Below the pieces are notes generated by a model. That model searched no databases, was not told the DNA's origin, and was given only the letters and a program-made list of their open reading frames with translations. From positions 1 through 64,000 of the forward strand of contig CAKOGP040002313.1 in assembly GCA_933822405.4 (NCBI GenBank): DNA of 64,000 nt, written 5' to 3'. How positions within the stretch are numbered: position 1 is the first letter of the stretch; each line of letters starts with the position of its first letter. Positions 10,786-21,525 of the stretch are shown one piece after another. The translations under genes and the position numbers were made by a program. The stretch is from Cylindrotheca closterium. Taxonomy: Eukaryota; Bacillariophyta; Bacillariophyceae; Bacillariales; Bacillariaceae.

Positions 10786-10879
10786 ACCCTCCCCGGCGCC
10801 CGCCCATCTGTCGTCCGACCGATTAAATCGAGCCCAACCAACGCAACAAAACCAACAAGATTATAACTTTTTTGGCAAC

Positions 10880-11524
10880 ATGGTAACCGTAGTGATTCCC
10901 AAGGGGCAAAAGGATGCCAAAACATCTGCAAAACAACCCACACAAAGAAAACGGAAGTCGCCAAAAGTCACCAAAAAGGACAAGAAAAAGCAAGGGTCTC
11001 AGCAACAAAAATCGAGCCGAAAACAAGTTCTTCCGTTGAAAGGTGTTGTTCTTTCCATATCGACCTTGAATGATAGCAAAGGCAACACTGGTGGAGAAGT
11101 AAATTACAGTTCTGCGGCGCAGCTGTGTCGTGATCTTGGAGCCGAAGTCTTGGGGCAAGTTGGAAAGCGAGTCAAGTACATGATCTGCACCAAGTCAGCA
11201 GTGGAGCAAGCAACTCAACGCGTTCGAAAGGCGCACAAAAAGGGAATCCTAATAGTCAACATTGACTGGTTGGAAAAGTGCAAGCAAGAAAAGAAATTGT
11301 TAAGTGTGGAAAACTATCTCATGGATGAAGAAGCGAAAGTTGCCATTGAGTCGCGACAGAAAAAGCAAGACAAAACTGCGAATGATGATGGCGGTATAGA
11401 GGTACCTCCAGACGATGCAGGATGGACAGAAGCTATTGCATTGGGATGTTGTTGCGTTTGCCACGAGAATAGAACAGCAAATGAATGTCAATGGTGCAAG
11501 GATCTACCTTGCGCTAAACAATGA
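10880..11524 (+). CDS. BRCT-domain protein with C-terminal cysteine cluster
   Basis: The predicted 214-residue protein begins at ATG 10880 in a good context (GGCAACATGG). Residues about 10-55 are Lys/Gln-rich and probably nuclear-localising. One BRCT domain follows (about residues 55-150): LKGVVLSISTL, a conserved CRDLGAEV helix, VKYMIC and the diagnostic ILIVNIDWLEKC with its tryptophan. A C-terminal tail has seven Cys and one His in 25 residues (CCCVCHENR, CQWCKDLPC), likely a small metal site. BRCT domains bind phosphopeptides or DNA ends in repair proteins. The lone BRCT plus Cys tail matches no named repair factor that I recognise. The frame extends upstream to 10778, but that part overlaps the divergent gene's 5' region. 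Confidence 0.75.
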   Translation: MVTVVIPKGQKDAKTSAKQPTQRKRKSPKVTKKDKKKQGSQQQKSSRKQVLPLKGVVLSISTLNDSKGNTGGEVNYSSAAQLCRDLGAEVLGQVGKRVKYMICTKSAVEQATQRVRKAHKKGILIVNIDWLEKCKQEKKLLSVENYLMDEEAKVAIESRQKKQDKTANDDGGIEVPPDDAGWTEAIALGCCCVCHENRTANECQWCKDLPCAKQ

Positions 11525-12408
11525 TTGTTTTCACTGGAAGGAGACAAACGAGTTCTGTTCAAATAATCATAGGACAGAACCGAATTCATCGGGCAATTAT
11601 CACCCTCAATCCATTTCAGAAATATGTATATTTCACGCGACAAGAGAAAGACGATGGTAAAAATGAGCGGTAGGGATCAAGAGAGAAAAAGATAGCTTCT
11701 CGAAGTGCTTAAAGGCAAGGGAACGTCATCGCATCTTTAGGTCCTGCACCGGAAAGCACAACGGGTTTCCATAAAGATGGGCACAAACTTAGTAGCAGAG
11801 AGACTTGCTTTCGCATTCCATATTACTAGGAAGATTTATTTTGATCTATCGATTTTTTGTCTCTGGCATCTGGAACTTTCCAGAAGAAGCTGCAGTTCAA
11901 GAAGATCTGCAAACGCAACAAGAGCTGCAACAATCATTGCTTCGTCTCACTACCAGGACTTTCCAGCAAAACAAAAATCTTACATGGTACTGCCACTTCA
12001 AAGTACACTCTAGACTAGAATCTAGTTTCCAAATCTGCTGTCGCTGTCTAGCCGCAAGTCGTCATCCTTCGACACAGCCCGATATTGTGTGAAGCTGAAG
12101 AAGAGTCGGACCGGCTGGTCTCTGCGGTTTCAGGTGGTGGAAAGAAAAAGATGAGTACAGTGCAAATCGAACAATGAAAGTACGCAATGCCTCGAACAAG
12201 CTCAGAGAGTATGGTCGCATTTCAAGATCCTCATTGACAAGAGATGCCATAGGGTTGCGCTTTCTACAAATCGCCGAGCTCCATTGTCACGAGACAACGC
12301 GGCTCAAGACGACCTGCCAACGCAACAAGAGTTACTATAATCCTTGCTTGTAATCGTCGCCACCAGAATCTCCACGCTGATAAACTTACACCGTGATGTT
12401 CCACCTAT
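11525..12408. other. 884-bp region with degenerate coding-like repeats
   Basis: No intact gene is seen. Near 11875-11960 a plus-strand frame reads PEEAAVQEDLQTQQELQQSLL. The same theme recurs at about 12300-12340 and 12820-12862 ([11 protein letters not shown] then a stop). The region looks like decayed fragments of one repeated protein-coding unit. It forms the 3' flank of both the BRCT gene and MTR4. Confidence 0.45.
12196..12350 (+). repeat. ~155-bp dispersed repeat, copy A (3' of MTR4)
   Basis: This shares long blocks with copy B at 12712-12862. Both begin AAGCTCAGAGAGTATGGTCG and end CAACAAGAGTTACTATAATC. Copies differ by scattered substitutions and small indels. They lie in the same orientation and flank the last MTR4 exon. 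Confidence 0.75.
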
Positions 12409-15400
12409 TTACAAATACAACGAATTGCAGAAGACAATATCCCTCTTGATAAGCTTGCCTCCCTCCAAGAACTTCGTCTCAAGATCCTTATCACCAATTG
12501 CTTTTGCGGCAACTGTGATCTGTCTTACAAGCTCCTCAAGACGTCTCAAAGTTCGAATAGTTGTTCCTTCGAATGAGCCAGTCATCTTTTGCACTTCCAC
12601 AAACTTCACACCCTTACACCACGCGAATACTGCCTCCATCCTATAAGAACAAAAGCACGGAAATGGTGAGTAAATGACATTCAAAGTTCGAGAAAGCTAA
12701 CCCATCAATAAAGCTCAGAGAGTATGGTCGCATTTCGTATTCCTCAATGGCAAGATATGCCATAGGGTTACGGTATTTTGCAAATCGACGAGCTCCATTA
12801 TCCGAAGACAACGCGGCTCAAGAAGACCCACTACCGCAACAAGAGTTACTATAATCATTGCTCGAGAGTCAAATGTTCTGAAGCAACAAGAGTACTTACA
12901 TTCCTGGGTTGAATTGCGCCAAAAACTCGTCTTCGTCAACGTCCAATCCGCAAGCCACTTGAATTTGAGCAACAGTTTTCGCCACTTCTTGCAGCTTATG
13001 GAAAGGGTTAAGCAGGTAGCTCTTCATGCCTGCTGTTGGATCGTCGTCATCTTTGCCCCTCTCATCGAATGTCATAGTAGACAAAAGAGCAACACATTGC
13101 TCGACCGCCAACGATTTGAAGACACCTGCAAAAATGAGCTCCGTGACAACTAGTTCGTTTGCAGTATTGATCTCGCAAGCAGTTCTTCCCTTGGTCTGAA
13201 TGACTCCATTTGCATCCACATGCCCAATCTTTTTCAGCACTCGCTTCATTTTCTTTAGATCATCCTTCATGGCCATTGTTTGGAAGCTCCTCGCCTCATC
13301 TCTTAGTAGACGGGCCTTCTCTTTCGTCTCGTGGCGGTTCTCGTACGACTGGACAAGTCTAATACGGTCCTCTTCGGGGTAGTCAGCGACTAGCTTGTGC
13401 AAAGAGAGTCTATTCGCAAGAGCTTCCGCACGGTCCATCAAGATCTTAAATTCGTCCTCCCCAATCCCAAGATCTTTGATTGGATCAAGCAGTGGCAAGC
13501 CCTCGGGGAATCGCTTCTTTACCTCGTCAACAGACATTGACACTTTCTTTCGTGCCTCGAGAGTGTTCACAGCTGGTGGAGTGAAGATTCGAACAGCAGA
13601 GATTCTATCGATATTTTCCAATGTTACCGTAAAGAGTCGCATTGATACCATCTCCTTGTCGTCATCAGGCTTGGCAGGACGGCAGAATCGAACAGAACCT
13701 CTCCACAAGAGTGGTGCATCCTTTAAATCGTCAGATTTTTCGGCCCCATCCACCTCATCGAAATGGCGATCCACGCAAGGTAGGAGCACTTCCAGAGTAT
13801 GGGCTGGTTCCCCCGACATTGCAGCGAGCTTTCCAGCATCGCCACCAGATCCTCCCCCTGTTTTCTTCTTGTACGCCGTCAATACCCCCCACCCAAAACT
13901 TTGATTTTCAATAGAAATGTCAAGAAGCCGCCCAGGTACCTGGAGGAATTTCAATATGTGTTCAGGCTTTTGAACAATCTTCGCAATCTTTCGTCGGATA
14001 AGCAGGAGCTGCTGATCCATTTGGTAGTACTCCTTGGCAAGTTCAACTTCTTCCGTTGATCCAATCTCAATGCCTTCGGCCTCGTTCTCAAGCTCTTCGG
14101 CTTTGGTAATTAGCGCAGGAGCTTCTTTTTCTCTTTGGAATTGATGGAACGAGGCACGAAGGAGGAATTCAGGTTCGACATCCTCAACTCGCATCAAGTT
14201 CAAAAGCATATTGTACGATATTCTGTAGCTCGAATTCAACGGATCTGGATCACCATATAGGATACCTTTACAAACCGATGGCTCCATTTTTTCTGTTCAC
14301 AAGCGGAAAGCAATCGTTAGAACATAAGCGGGTGGATTCGAGTGCATTCCACAGCAAAGTGATGCTATTACGTACCGTCCAACATCTGAATGACAAGACC
14401 TCTGTCATCTTTTCCTCTTCTACCGGCACGTCCAGACATTTGAATGTACTCTCCAGAGGTTACCCATCGAAATTCCTTGCCGTCCCATTTTCGTGTATTA
14501 GTAAAAACCACCGTTTTGGCAGGCATGTTGATACCAATACTAAAAGTTTCGGTTGCGAACAATGCCTTGATGAGCCCTTCCGAGAACAAAATCTCTACGA
14601 TCTCTTTCAAAATTGGAAGAAGCCCTCCATGGTGGACCCCGATACCACGTTTCAACAGAGGCAACAATGCTTGTACCTGTGGGAGCTTTTGGTCGTCGTC
14701 ACCCAAAGACTCGATTGCATTGGTATACACTTGTGTAATCAAATCCTTTTCAACGTCATCAGTGTAATCTTCTCGATTCAGCGCCAGCGCATATTTCTCA
14801 CAGTCCTTCTTGGAAAAAGAAAACACAATGACTGGGTTCAAGTTTCGGTCCATAATCAGCTTGACAATCCGATGCAGGTCCGTAAATTGCCCTCCTTTCT
14901 TTCCTCCCTTTGCGCCACCTCGTTTTCGCTTCTTTCCATTTCCAGAGGTCAACATGGCATCCGCAGCAGCCACATCCATATTCCCAGATTGTAAGGTACC
15001 CATCGCTTTCTGAAAATTATTCTCACGAAACTTTCCCTTCTCGTCAACGACCAGGTGCAAACCCTCCCCACCTTGTGGGAAAATGTAGTGCTGCAAGGGT
15101 GTTGGACGATAGTTCGTATACAAGACATGGCAAGGTTGGTGATGGATCGCACAAATCCAATCGGCAAATTGCGAAGCATTCGGAATGGTAGCGGAGAGAA
15201 AGACGAAGCGGACTCTGTGGGGCAACAGAATAATGGACTCTTCCCAAACTACCCCGCGTTCGGAATCTCTCATGTAGTGAACTTCATCAAAAACAACCCA
15301 CGCCACTTCGCGCATTAGTTCGGATCCACGGTACAACATACTTCTCAAAATTTCCGTGGTCATTACTAGTGCTGTGGCAGTCGGGTTAATGGTGATATCT

Positions 15401-16111
15401 CCAGTCATCAAACCGACATCCGAAAATTCCTCTTGCAAATCTCGAAACTTTTGGTTACTCAGTGCCTACGGTAGCAGTACAAGAGCCAATGAAAATGTGA
15501 GTTATCTGAGCAATATGCAAATGCAATATACAAGATGCTAGTGTCACTTTTCATACCTTGATGGGTGATGTATACACCACACGTTGTCCATTCTTGAGTG
15601 ATTTGGCAATGGCGTATTCCGCCACGGCTGTTTTACCGGCAGATGTGTGAGCTGCTACAAGAACAGATTCTTCCTTTTCGATGTACTCAATTGCTTGTGA
15701 TTGGAAGGGATCCAGGGGAAATGGATATGTTTTGGCAGGTTCCGAGGACGGTTTTGGCTTTGGCAGCTCGTGTCCATCGGGAAGGTTTTTTGGATACGCT
15801 GAATACGAGCGAACGGATTTATCGTGTGATGTTCCTGTGGAAATATCCTTATTCTCGGCCTTCTTTTGGTCGTCCTTGACAACCTTTGGCTTTTCAGTCA
15901 CTCGATTCTCCTCTTGTCTCAAGTGCGAAGCCGTGGGTAAATTCATGACACTGGTGTATATCTTCTTGGCATTTGTGGAAGAATCCTCATCTTCATTGAC
16001 CTTCTGTTTCTTCTCTGCATTGTCACTACTAGCTTCTGTGACGCTTTTCTCTTCAGATTTTGTGGCATCTCCGTCAATGGCTCCAAAGAGATCATCTAGT
16101 TCATCGTCCAT
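12409..16111 (-). CDS. MTR4: MTR4-type exosome RNA helicase
   Basis: This is the Ski2-like 3'-5' helicase that feeds nuclear RNAs to the exosome and forms TRAMP with TRF4-type polymerases. Four exons (16111-15557, 15465-14376, 14292-12900, 12640-12409) join in frame to 1089 residues, against about 1040 in human. Introns are 91, 83 and 259 nt. Motifs are P-loop AAHTSAGKT (about residue 155), DEVH in VVFDEVHYM (about 240), SATIPNA, and [10 protein letters not shown] (about 528). An arch region and a C-terminal helical domain follow, ending [20 protein letters not shown], close to the human ending. The splice across intron 2 restores MLDEKMEPS, the counterpart of human MVDEKMSPT. The first 80 residues are acidic and divergent. 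Intron 3 is unusually long because it carries a repeat. The identification is very strong. Confidence 0.95.
12712..12862 (+). repeat. ~155-bp dispersed repeat, copy B (inside MTR4 intron 3)
   Basis: This fills most of the 259-nt third intron of the MTR4 gene, which is two to three times longer than the gene's other introns. On the plus strand it reads [19 protein letters not shown], then [11 protein letters not shown] and a stop, suggesting origin from a coding fragment antisense to MTR4. Confidence 0.75.
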
Positions 16112-16876
16112 GATTGCAACTTTTTAGTTTTCGCAGTAAGATACAGTATGTTTATAATGAATGTCGTGATGGGTTTGACTTTTTGGTTCTGCTATGGTTG
16201 GTCCAATCCTGAGCGCTCGTCCGGCGTCAGGCTGCAATCAAACCGCGATCTCTTTCCAAACAGGAACCAAAAGTACACGTGTAGTGTACAGACGACCGAC
16301 CAATGAATTTCAAATATGGAACGATTTCACAAAAATCAGAAAAAAGAGCCGTCAAACCGGACTAGAAAGACGAGTTGCCCTTGCAACCGAAAAAACAAAA
16401 AAGTACGTCAATGGAATCATGATAACCATTTTGGTGGGGTGCTGGTGTTTTCGGTGGCTTGGAAATCGGCTAGAAGCTCCATGGTTCGGAATTGTCTGAG
16501 TCCCACACCGTCCGCATTGTTTTCGAATGTTATATCCGGGTTCCTTTCGCAGAAATCGCTGTTACCTGAGTACTATTTCCATCGAGATTCCGTATTCGCA
16601 GTGATTTCTGGTAGGACAAAAGGGTATTTTTGGAATTCTGATGCGAAAAAGGACTCGAGTTTGTCCACATGTCCATCGTGTTTTTCCCAGCCGCACGTGA
16701 TTCAGTTCCACCTGCACCAAGAAATCTGGAACTCGTTTTGACGTGTTTAGATTATCCTCAAGCAAGTCAACTTGTTGTTTCTCACTATTGAGGCCCTTTT
16801 CCAACTCTCTTTCTTAGAAGGAAATCTAAAGGAGACCTTCTCTTCACCCCAAACTTAACCAGTCCCAAGAAGAATC
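16112..16876. other. 765-bp divergent promoter region (MTR4 / PABP)
   Basis: Both flanking genes are transcribed outward, so this must hold two promoters and 5' leaders. Small frames on both strands have no domain features. The last 60 bp before the PABP start are pyrimidine-rich on the coding strand (TTCTCTTCACCCC), a possible initiator. Confidence 0.5.
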
Positions 16877-18904
16877 ATGTCTGCTGCCACAGAAAAAGCC
16901 CCTGCACAAGCTCCTTCGGATGCCCCTGCCCCAGCCCCTCAAATGGCTGGAGGTGAAGGCCCAGCTGCTTTCCACTCTGCGTCCCTTTACGTTGGTGACA
17001 TTGCTCCCGATGTCAATGAAGGACTTTTGTTCGAGATCTTCAATGCTGTCGGACCCGTTGCCTCCATCCGAGTTTGCCGTGACGCCGTCACTCGTCGCTC
17101 GCTTGGATATGCTTACGTCAACTACCATCAATTGAGCGATGCTGAACGTGCTCTTGATACCATGAACTTCTCTGTCATCAAGGACAGGCCTTGCCGCATT
17201 ATGTGGAGTCAACGTGATCCCACTCTTCGTCGCTCTGGAGTTGGAAATATCTTTGTCAAGAATCTCCACGTCTCGATCGACAACAAGCAACTTTATGATA
17301 CGTTCAGCCTTTTCGGAAACATTCTTTCCTGTAAGGTTGTCACTGACCGTGAAACTGGAGACTCCAAGGGATACGGTTACGTCCATTACGAAACTGCTGA
17401 AGCTGCCAATGCTGCCATTGACAAGCTCGATGGTATGTTGATCGATGGACAAGAAGTCCAAGTTGGACACTTTGTTCGCCGCAACGAGAGACCAGGACAA
17501 CATGACTGGACCAACTGTTACGTCAAGAAGATCCCATTGGAGTGGGATGACGAGAGACTCAACAAGGAATTTGCCCAATACGGTGAGATCCTCAGTGCTG
17601 CTGTTGCTCGTGGAACTCGCAAGGCTCCTAAAAAGAAGCCCGTGAAGGAGGAAGGCGACGCCAAGGAAGAAGATGAAGACAAGAAGGATGAAGATACACC
17701 AGAAGAAGAAGCCAAGGAAGAACCTGAGGCCGACGCTGAGGTTAAGACCAACGAGACCCTTGGATTCGGTTTTGTTAACTTTCTTGAGCACGACGCTGCT
17801 GTTGCCGCCGTTGAAGCGTTGAACGGCAAGAAGTTTCCCACCACCATTGACGGAGAGGAAGTCGAACAAGAACTTTTCGTTGGACGTGCACAAAAGAAGT
17901 CCGAGCGTGAACGTGAATTGCGAGCCAAGTATGAAGCCGAGAAGATGGACCGTATCTCCAAGTTCCAAGGCGTCAACCTTTACATCAAGAACCTTGACGA
18001 CACTGTCACTGACGATATGCTCAGAGACGAGTTCACTGTCATGGGTACCATCACTTCTGCCCGTGTCATGAAGGACATGAAGGATGGCCGGTCTCGTGGA
18101 TTCGGATTTGTCTGTTTCTCCACTCCTGAAGAAGCTACCCGAGCTGTTAACGAAATGAACGGCAAGATCATTGCCAACAAGCCCATCTTTGTTGCTCTTG
18201 CCCAACGAAGAGATGTCCGTCGCGCACAACTTGAAGCGCAACACGCTAACCGCGGTGGTGGTCCAGGCGGCCCAGGACAACCAGGAATGATGCGTGGTCC
18301 CATGGGTGGTCCAATGGGATACCCAGGTATGGCGCCAATGTACATGCAAAGACCAGGACCAGGCGGTGCCATGCAGCCAGCTTACCCAATGGCCATGCCA
18401 CAAATGATGGGCCCTGGAGGACGTGGAGGTGGTCAAAGACCATACCCCATGATGGGACAACAAGGTCGTGGTTATCCCATGCCATATGGTGGTGTCATGC
18501 CCCAACAAGGCCGTGGCCGCGGGGGAAGAGGTCGTGGACCAGGTGGTATGCCAGGCCGAGGTCCTGGTGGACAACACATCAAGTTCAACCAACAAGCTCG
18601 TAACGCTGGTGGTCCACCACCACCTCAGCAGCAAGCGCCTCCTCAACCCATGATGGCAGAGGGAGCTCTTACTGCAAGTGCTCTTGCCTCTGCTTCTCCA
18701 GAGATGCAAAAGAACATGATTGGTGAACGTCTGTACCCTCTTATCCACCAATCTCAACCTGATCTTGCCGGAAAGATCACAGGTATGCTTTTGGAGATGG
18801 ACAACTCGGAATTGCTCCATCTTCTTGAGAGTCCTGAAGCTCTTAACGCCAAGATCAGTGAAGCTCTCCAAGTGCTGGAGGCTCACCAACCAGGCGAGGA
18901 ATAA
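16877..18904 (+). CDS. PABP: cytoplasmic poly(A)-binding protein
   Basis: This intronless gene encodes 675 residues. It binds mRNA poly(A) tails and links them to translation and deadenylation factors. Four RRMs are visible: RRM1 (about 35-115, SLYVGDI), RRM2 (about 125-200, NIFVKNL), RRM3 (about 213-345) and RRM4 (about 366-441, LYIKNLD and SRGFGFVCF). A Gly/Pro/Met-rich linker with repeated GPMGG and GRGGRGRG elements leads to a C-terminal MLLE/PABC domain (about 600-670, GERLYPLI and GKITGMLLEM). RRM3 is unusual: about 45 Lys/Glu/Asp-rich residues (about 246-292) sit between its second and third strands, before the RNP1-like LGFGFVNF. Strong codon bias suggests high expression and explains a long antisense frame. 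The leader at 16844-16876 has no competing ATG. Confidence 0.95.
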   Translation: MSAATEKAPAQAPSDAPAPAPQMAGGEGPAAFHSASLYVGDIAPDVNEGLLFEIFNAVGPVASIRVCRDAVTRRSLGYAYVNYHQLSDAERALDTMNFSVIKDRPCRIMWSQRDPTLRRSGVGNIFVKNLHVSIDNKQLYDTFSLFGNILSCKVVTDRETGDSKGYGYVHYETAEAANAAIDKLDGMLIDGQEVQVGHFVRRNERPGQHDWTNCYVKKIPLEWDDERLNKEFAQYGEILSAAVARGTRKAPKKKPVKEEGDAKEEDEDKKDEDTPEEEAKEEPEADAEVKTNETLGFGFVNFLEHDAAVAAVEALNGKKFPTTIDGEEVEQELFVGRAQKKSERERELRAKYEAEKMDRISKFQGVNLYIKNLDDTVTDDMLRDEFTVMGTITSARVMKDMKDGRSRGFGFVCFSTPEEATRAVNEMNGKIIANKPIFVALAQRRDVRRAQLEAQHANRGGGPGGPGQPGMMRGPMGGPMGYPGMAPMYMQRPGPGGAMQPAYPMAMPQMMGPGGRGGGQRPYPMMGQQGRGYPMPYGGVMPQQGRGRGGRGRGPGGMPGRGPGGQHIKFNQQARNAGGPPPPQQQAPPQPMMAEGALTASALASASPEMQKNMIGERLYPLIHQSQPDLAGKITGMLLEMDNSELLHLLESPEALNAKISEALQVLEAHQPGEE

Positions 18905-19165
18905 GTATGATAATTATTGTATATTAGCCACAGTAAAAACTTTGAACTACAGTATGATGTACCGGTAGAGTTCTAGCACGATGTATTGTTTTGCATAAGT
19001 TGTTATTGGTCTGCCCCTTCCCCACTTTTTTACCCCTTTTGGTCTTTCGTGAAAACGCCGATGCACGTCCGACTGTCGTCAGCTACACAGTCGCTGATCT
19101 GATGACGGTGTCATGCATTCATTCTCCAAGTGAGATCACGCACAACATTGCTTAACATAACAACC

Positions 19166-21028
19166 ATGTCGAAAGTCAACAATGAAGATGGTACCGAAGT
19201 CTCGAAGAGAGATCGTCCTGAAGATTCCGAGGATACTGCCGAGCAAACTACCAAGAAAGCAAAGGTAGAAGAATCCAAGGACGAAGCTGAGGCTAAGGAC
19301 GCTCCAAACGACGAAGAGAAGAAGGAGGAAGCGAATTCTGAGAAGAATGGGGAGGGCGCAGAGGAAAAGACTGAGACTGTCAAGGAAGAGGACCCAACTC
19401 CTGCTCCAGCTCCAGCTCCAGTGCCTCAACCCGCAGCTTATGCTCCAGCTGTAGTAGCAGCTCCCGCTGGTTTGCCAGCTCCCACTCAGCAATCCTACGC
19501 CTTGCCGTCAGTCGCTGATAATCAAGTTATTGAGGAACGTGGAGAAATATCGGCCTTGTACGTCGGCCGAGTTATTGGCAAGGGTGGAGAGATGATTAGA
19601 GATTTGCAAGCACGATCCGCTTGTCGGATTGATGTGGATCAGAATGTTCCACCGGGTCAACCTCGCGTGATTACCTACCAAGGAACAAAGAAGACTGTGG
19701 ATTTTGCCAAGCATCTCGTGTATCTTTTGTGTCAGGACAATGGGTCCGAAGCGGATCTTCCATTAGGAGAGGCCAAGCGCGAGTATCTTGTAGTTCCTGC
19801 GTCTTCTGTTGGAAAGATTATTGGCCGAGGTGGAGAGGTAAGCTTTATCATCGATTATCATTGTTCTGGCTTCAACGATACTCATGACGCATGCTTTTCA
19901 TTGATTGTATAGATGATTCGAGATCTTCAGTCTCGTTCCCAAGCCAAGATCCAGGTGGATCACACTGGACACAGTGGTCTTGATGTTTCTGAGAAACAAG
20001 TGACAATTACGGGCACCGAAGTTGCTGTGCGAAAAGCAGTCGAAATGGTGCTTTTCCTAGTTGCCAATCCACTCATGGATGCCATGCAATCCATCAACAT
20101 GCTAGCAGAGGAGAAGCTACGTACTGGCCAACAATGGGGTTCAGGACCGCCCTATCCAGGTCTACAGAACCAAGGCCAAAACATGGAACCAGCTGCTGGA
20201 GGCTATGGTGGGTACGATCAGCAGCAAGGTTATGGGGGAGCGCAAGCAGGAGCGTATGGCGGCGGAGGTGGTGGGTACGGTGGTGCTGCTGCAGCTGCGG
20301 GTGCTGGCTATGCCGGGGCGACACCAGCCTACCAACAGCAGTCCTCAGCCTATGGGCAGTATGGCGGTGGAGGTGGTGTCGAAATCGAGATGTTCTACGC
20401 GGCCAAGAACTTCATGGGGAGAATCATTGGGCAAAAGGGTTGCACTATCAACGATCTCCAAAGAAGAAGTGCTTGCGACATTCAAATCAATCAAGATGTC
20501 GCGCCGGGACAGGATTGCGAAATCACAATCAAGGGTTCTCGACAAGGAATTGAAATGGCAAAGCAAATGCTTCGTGAGATCATTGAGATTGGCCCAAACC
20601 ACCCATATGCCGGTGGAAACTGTAAGTTTGTTTCAATGTACACAGTGTCTGTGTTTTAAACTCTGTTCAAAGGAATCTAACCTGATTTATCTTTCCGTCA
20701 CATACCAGACTTTGCTGGAGGTCAACAACAAGGTGGTTATGGCGGTGGTTATCAACAACAATCGCAAGGTGGTTACCAACAAGGTTATGGTCAAGGAGGA
20801 AGTTACGGACAACAACAAGGATACCAAGCTGGCGGCTATGGTGGATACCAAGCCAGTGCTTACGGACAACCGCAAGCATCTCCATATGCTTCGTATGGTG
20901 GAGCTCCTCAAGCTGCTGCACCCGTTGTATCTGATTGGAAAAGCGCGACAGCGCCAGATGGACAGGTTTACTATTACAATCAACGAACAGGAGAGACTCA
21001 ATGGAACAAACCAATTGGGATGCCGTAA
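19166..21028 (+). CDS. three-KH, C-terminal WW RNA-binding protein (FUBP/KSRP-like)
   Basis: Exons 19166-19837, 19913-20621 and 20709-21028 (introns 75 and 87 nt) give 566 residues. After an acidic, then Ala/Pro-rich N-terminus come three KH domains, each with its GxxG loop: RVIGKGGEMI (about 134), KIIGRGGEMI (about 216, split by intron 1) and RIIGQKGCTI (about 390). Between KH2 and KH3 lies a Gly/Tyr/Gln-rich stretch, and another follows KH3 (GGYGGGYQQQSQGGYQQGYG). The last 32 residues form a WW domain: W in SDWKSA, YYYN, and W-x2-P in TQWNKP. KH domains bind single-stranded RNA or DNA; WW binds proline-rich partners such as splicing factors. The overall order resembles FUBP/KSRP with one KH fewer and a WW added. 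The start at 19166 (AACCATGTCG) is preferred over an in-frame ATG at 19130. Confidence 0.88.
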
Positions 21029-21525
21029 GGTGTTTTGTCTTCCCCTGTCTGCTACTTTGTTTTCTTTTGCTGGTTGTTGCACTCTTCACGTTCCTGGCGC
21101 TGCTTGCTTTGCTTGCGCGCCTTGATTGATGGCATCCTTTTGAATTCGCTGTGATGTTGATTGAATGATTTATTGATTGATTTCTGTGATACTGTTTTTT
21201 CATTGATTGACACGAGAGTTGGTCGGTTTGAGTGTTAAAATGTCTTCTTGCTCGCTCTGTCTGTCTGTTTCTGTGGTTTTTGCGCATACCACGATGACTG
21301 TGAATGAATGAATGAATCATCGGATGTTTCAAGATCTTTTCTGTATTGCAGCGTTTGTCTTCTGTATGACTCTTTGCATAGGTTGTGTATGCACGCTTGG
21401 CTGAATGTGTCGAATTGTTGAGAACTTGTACTGCGAACTCGGTGGACGCTAATTCATAATGATTATTTTGGACGTGACTATTATTCTACACTACTGTAGC
21501 TAGGATACATTAGCAACAGCATACA
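21029..21525. other. ~500-bp convergent 3' region
   Basis: This lies between the KH-WW stop and the TRF4 stop. It holds T-rich sequence and short direct repeats (TGAATGAATGAATGAATC near 21301, TTGATTGAT near 21160-21210). No gene is seen. Confidence 0.5.

Noticed and set aside
16844..18889. 681-codon open frame antisense to PABP
   Set aside because: It mirrors strong codon bias in PABP (few TTA, CTA or TCA codons on the sense strand). Composition is the complement of RRM sequence with no domain features.
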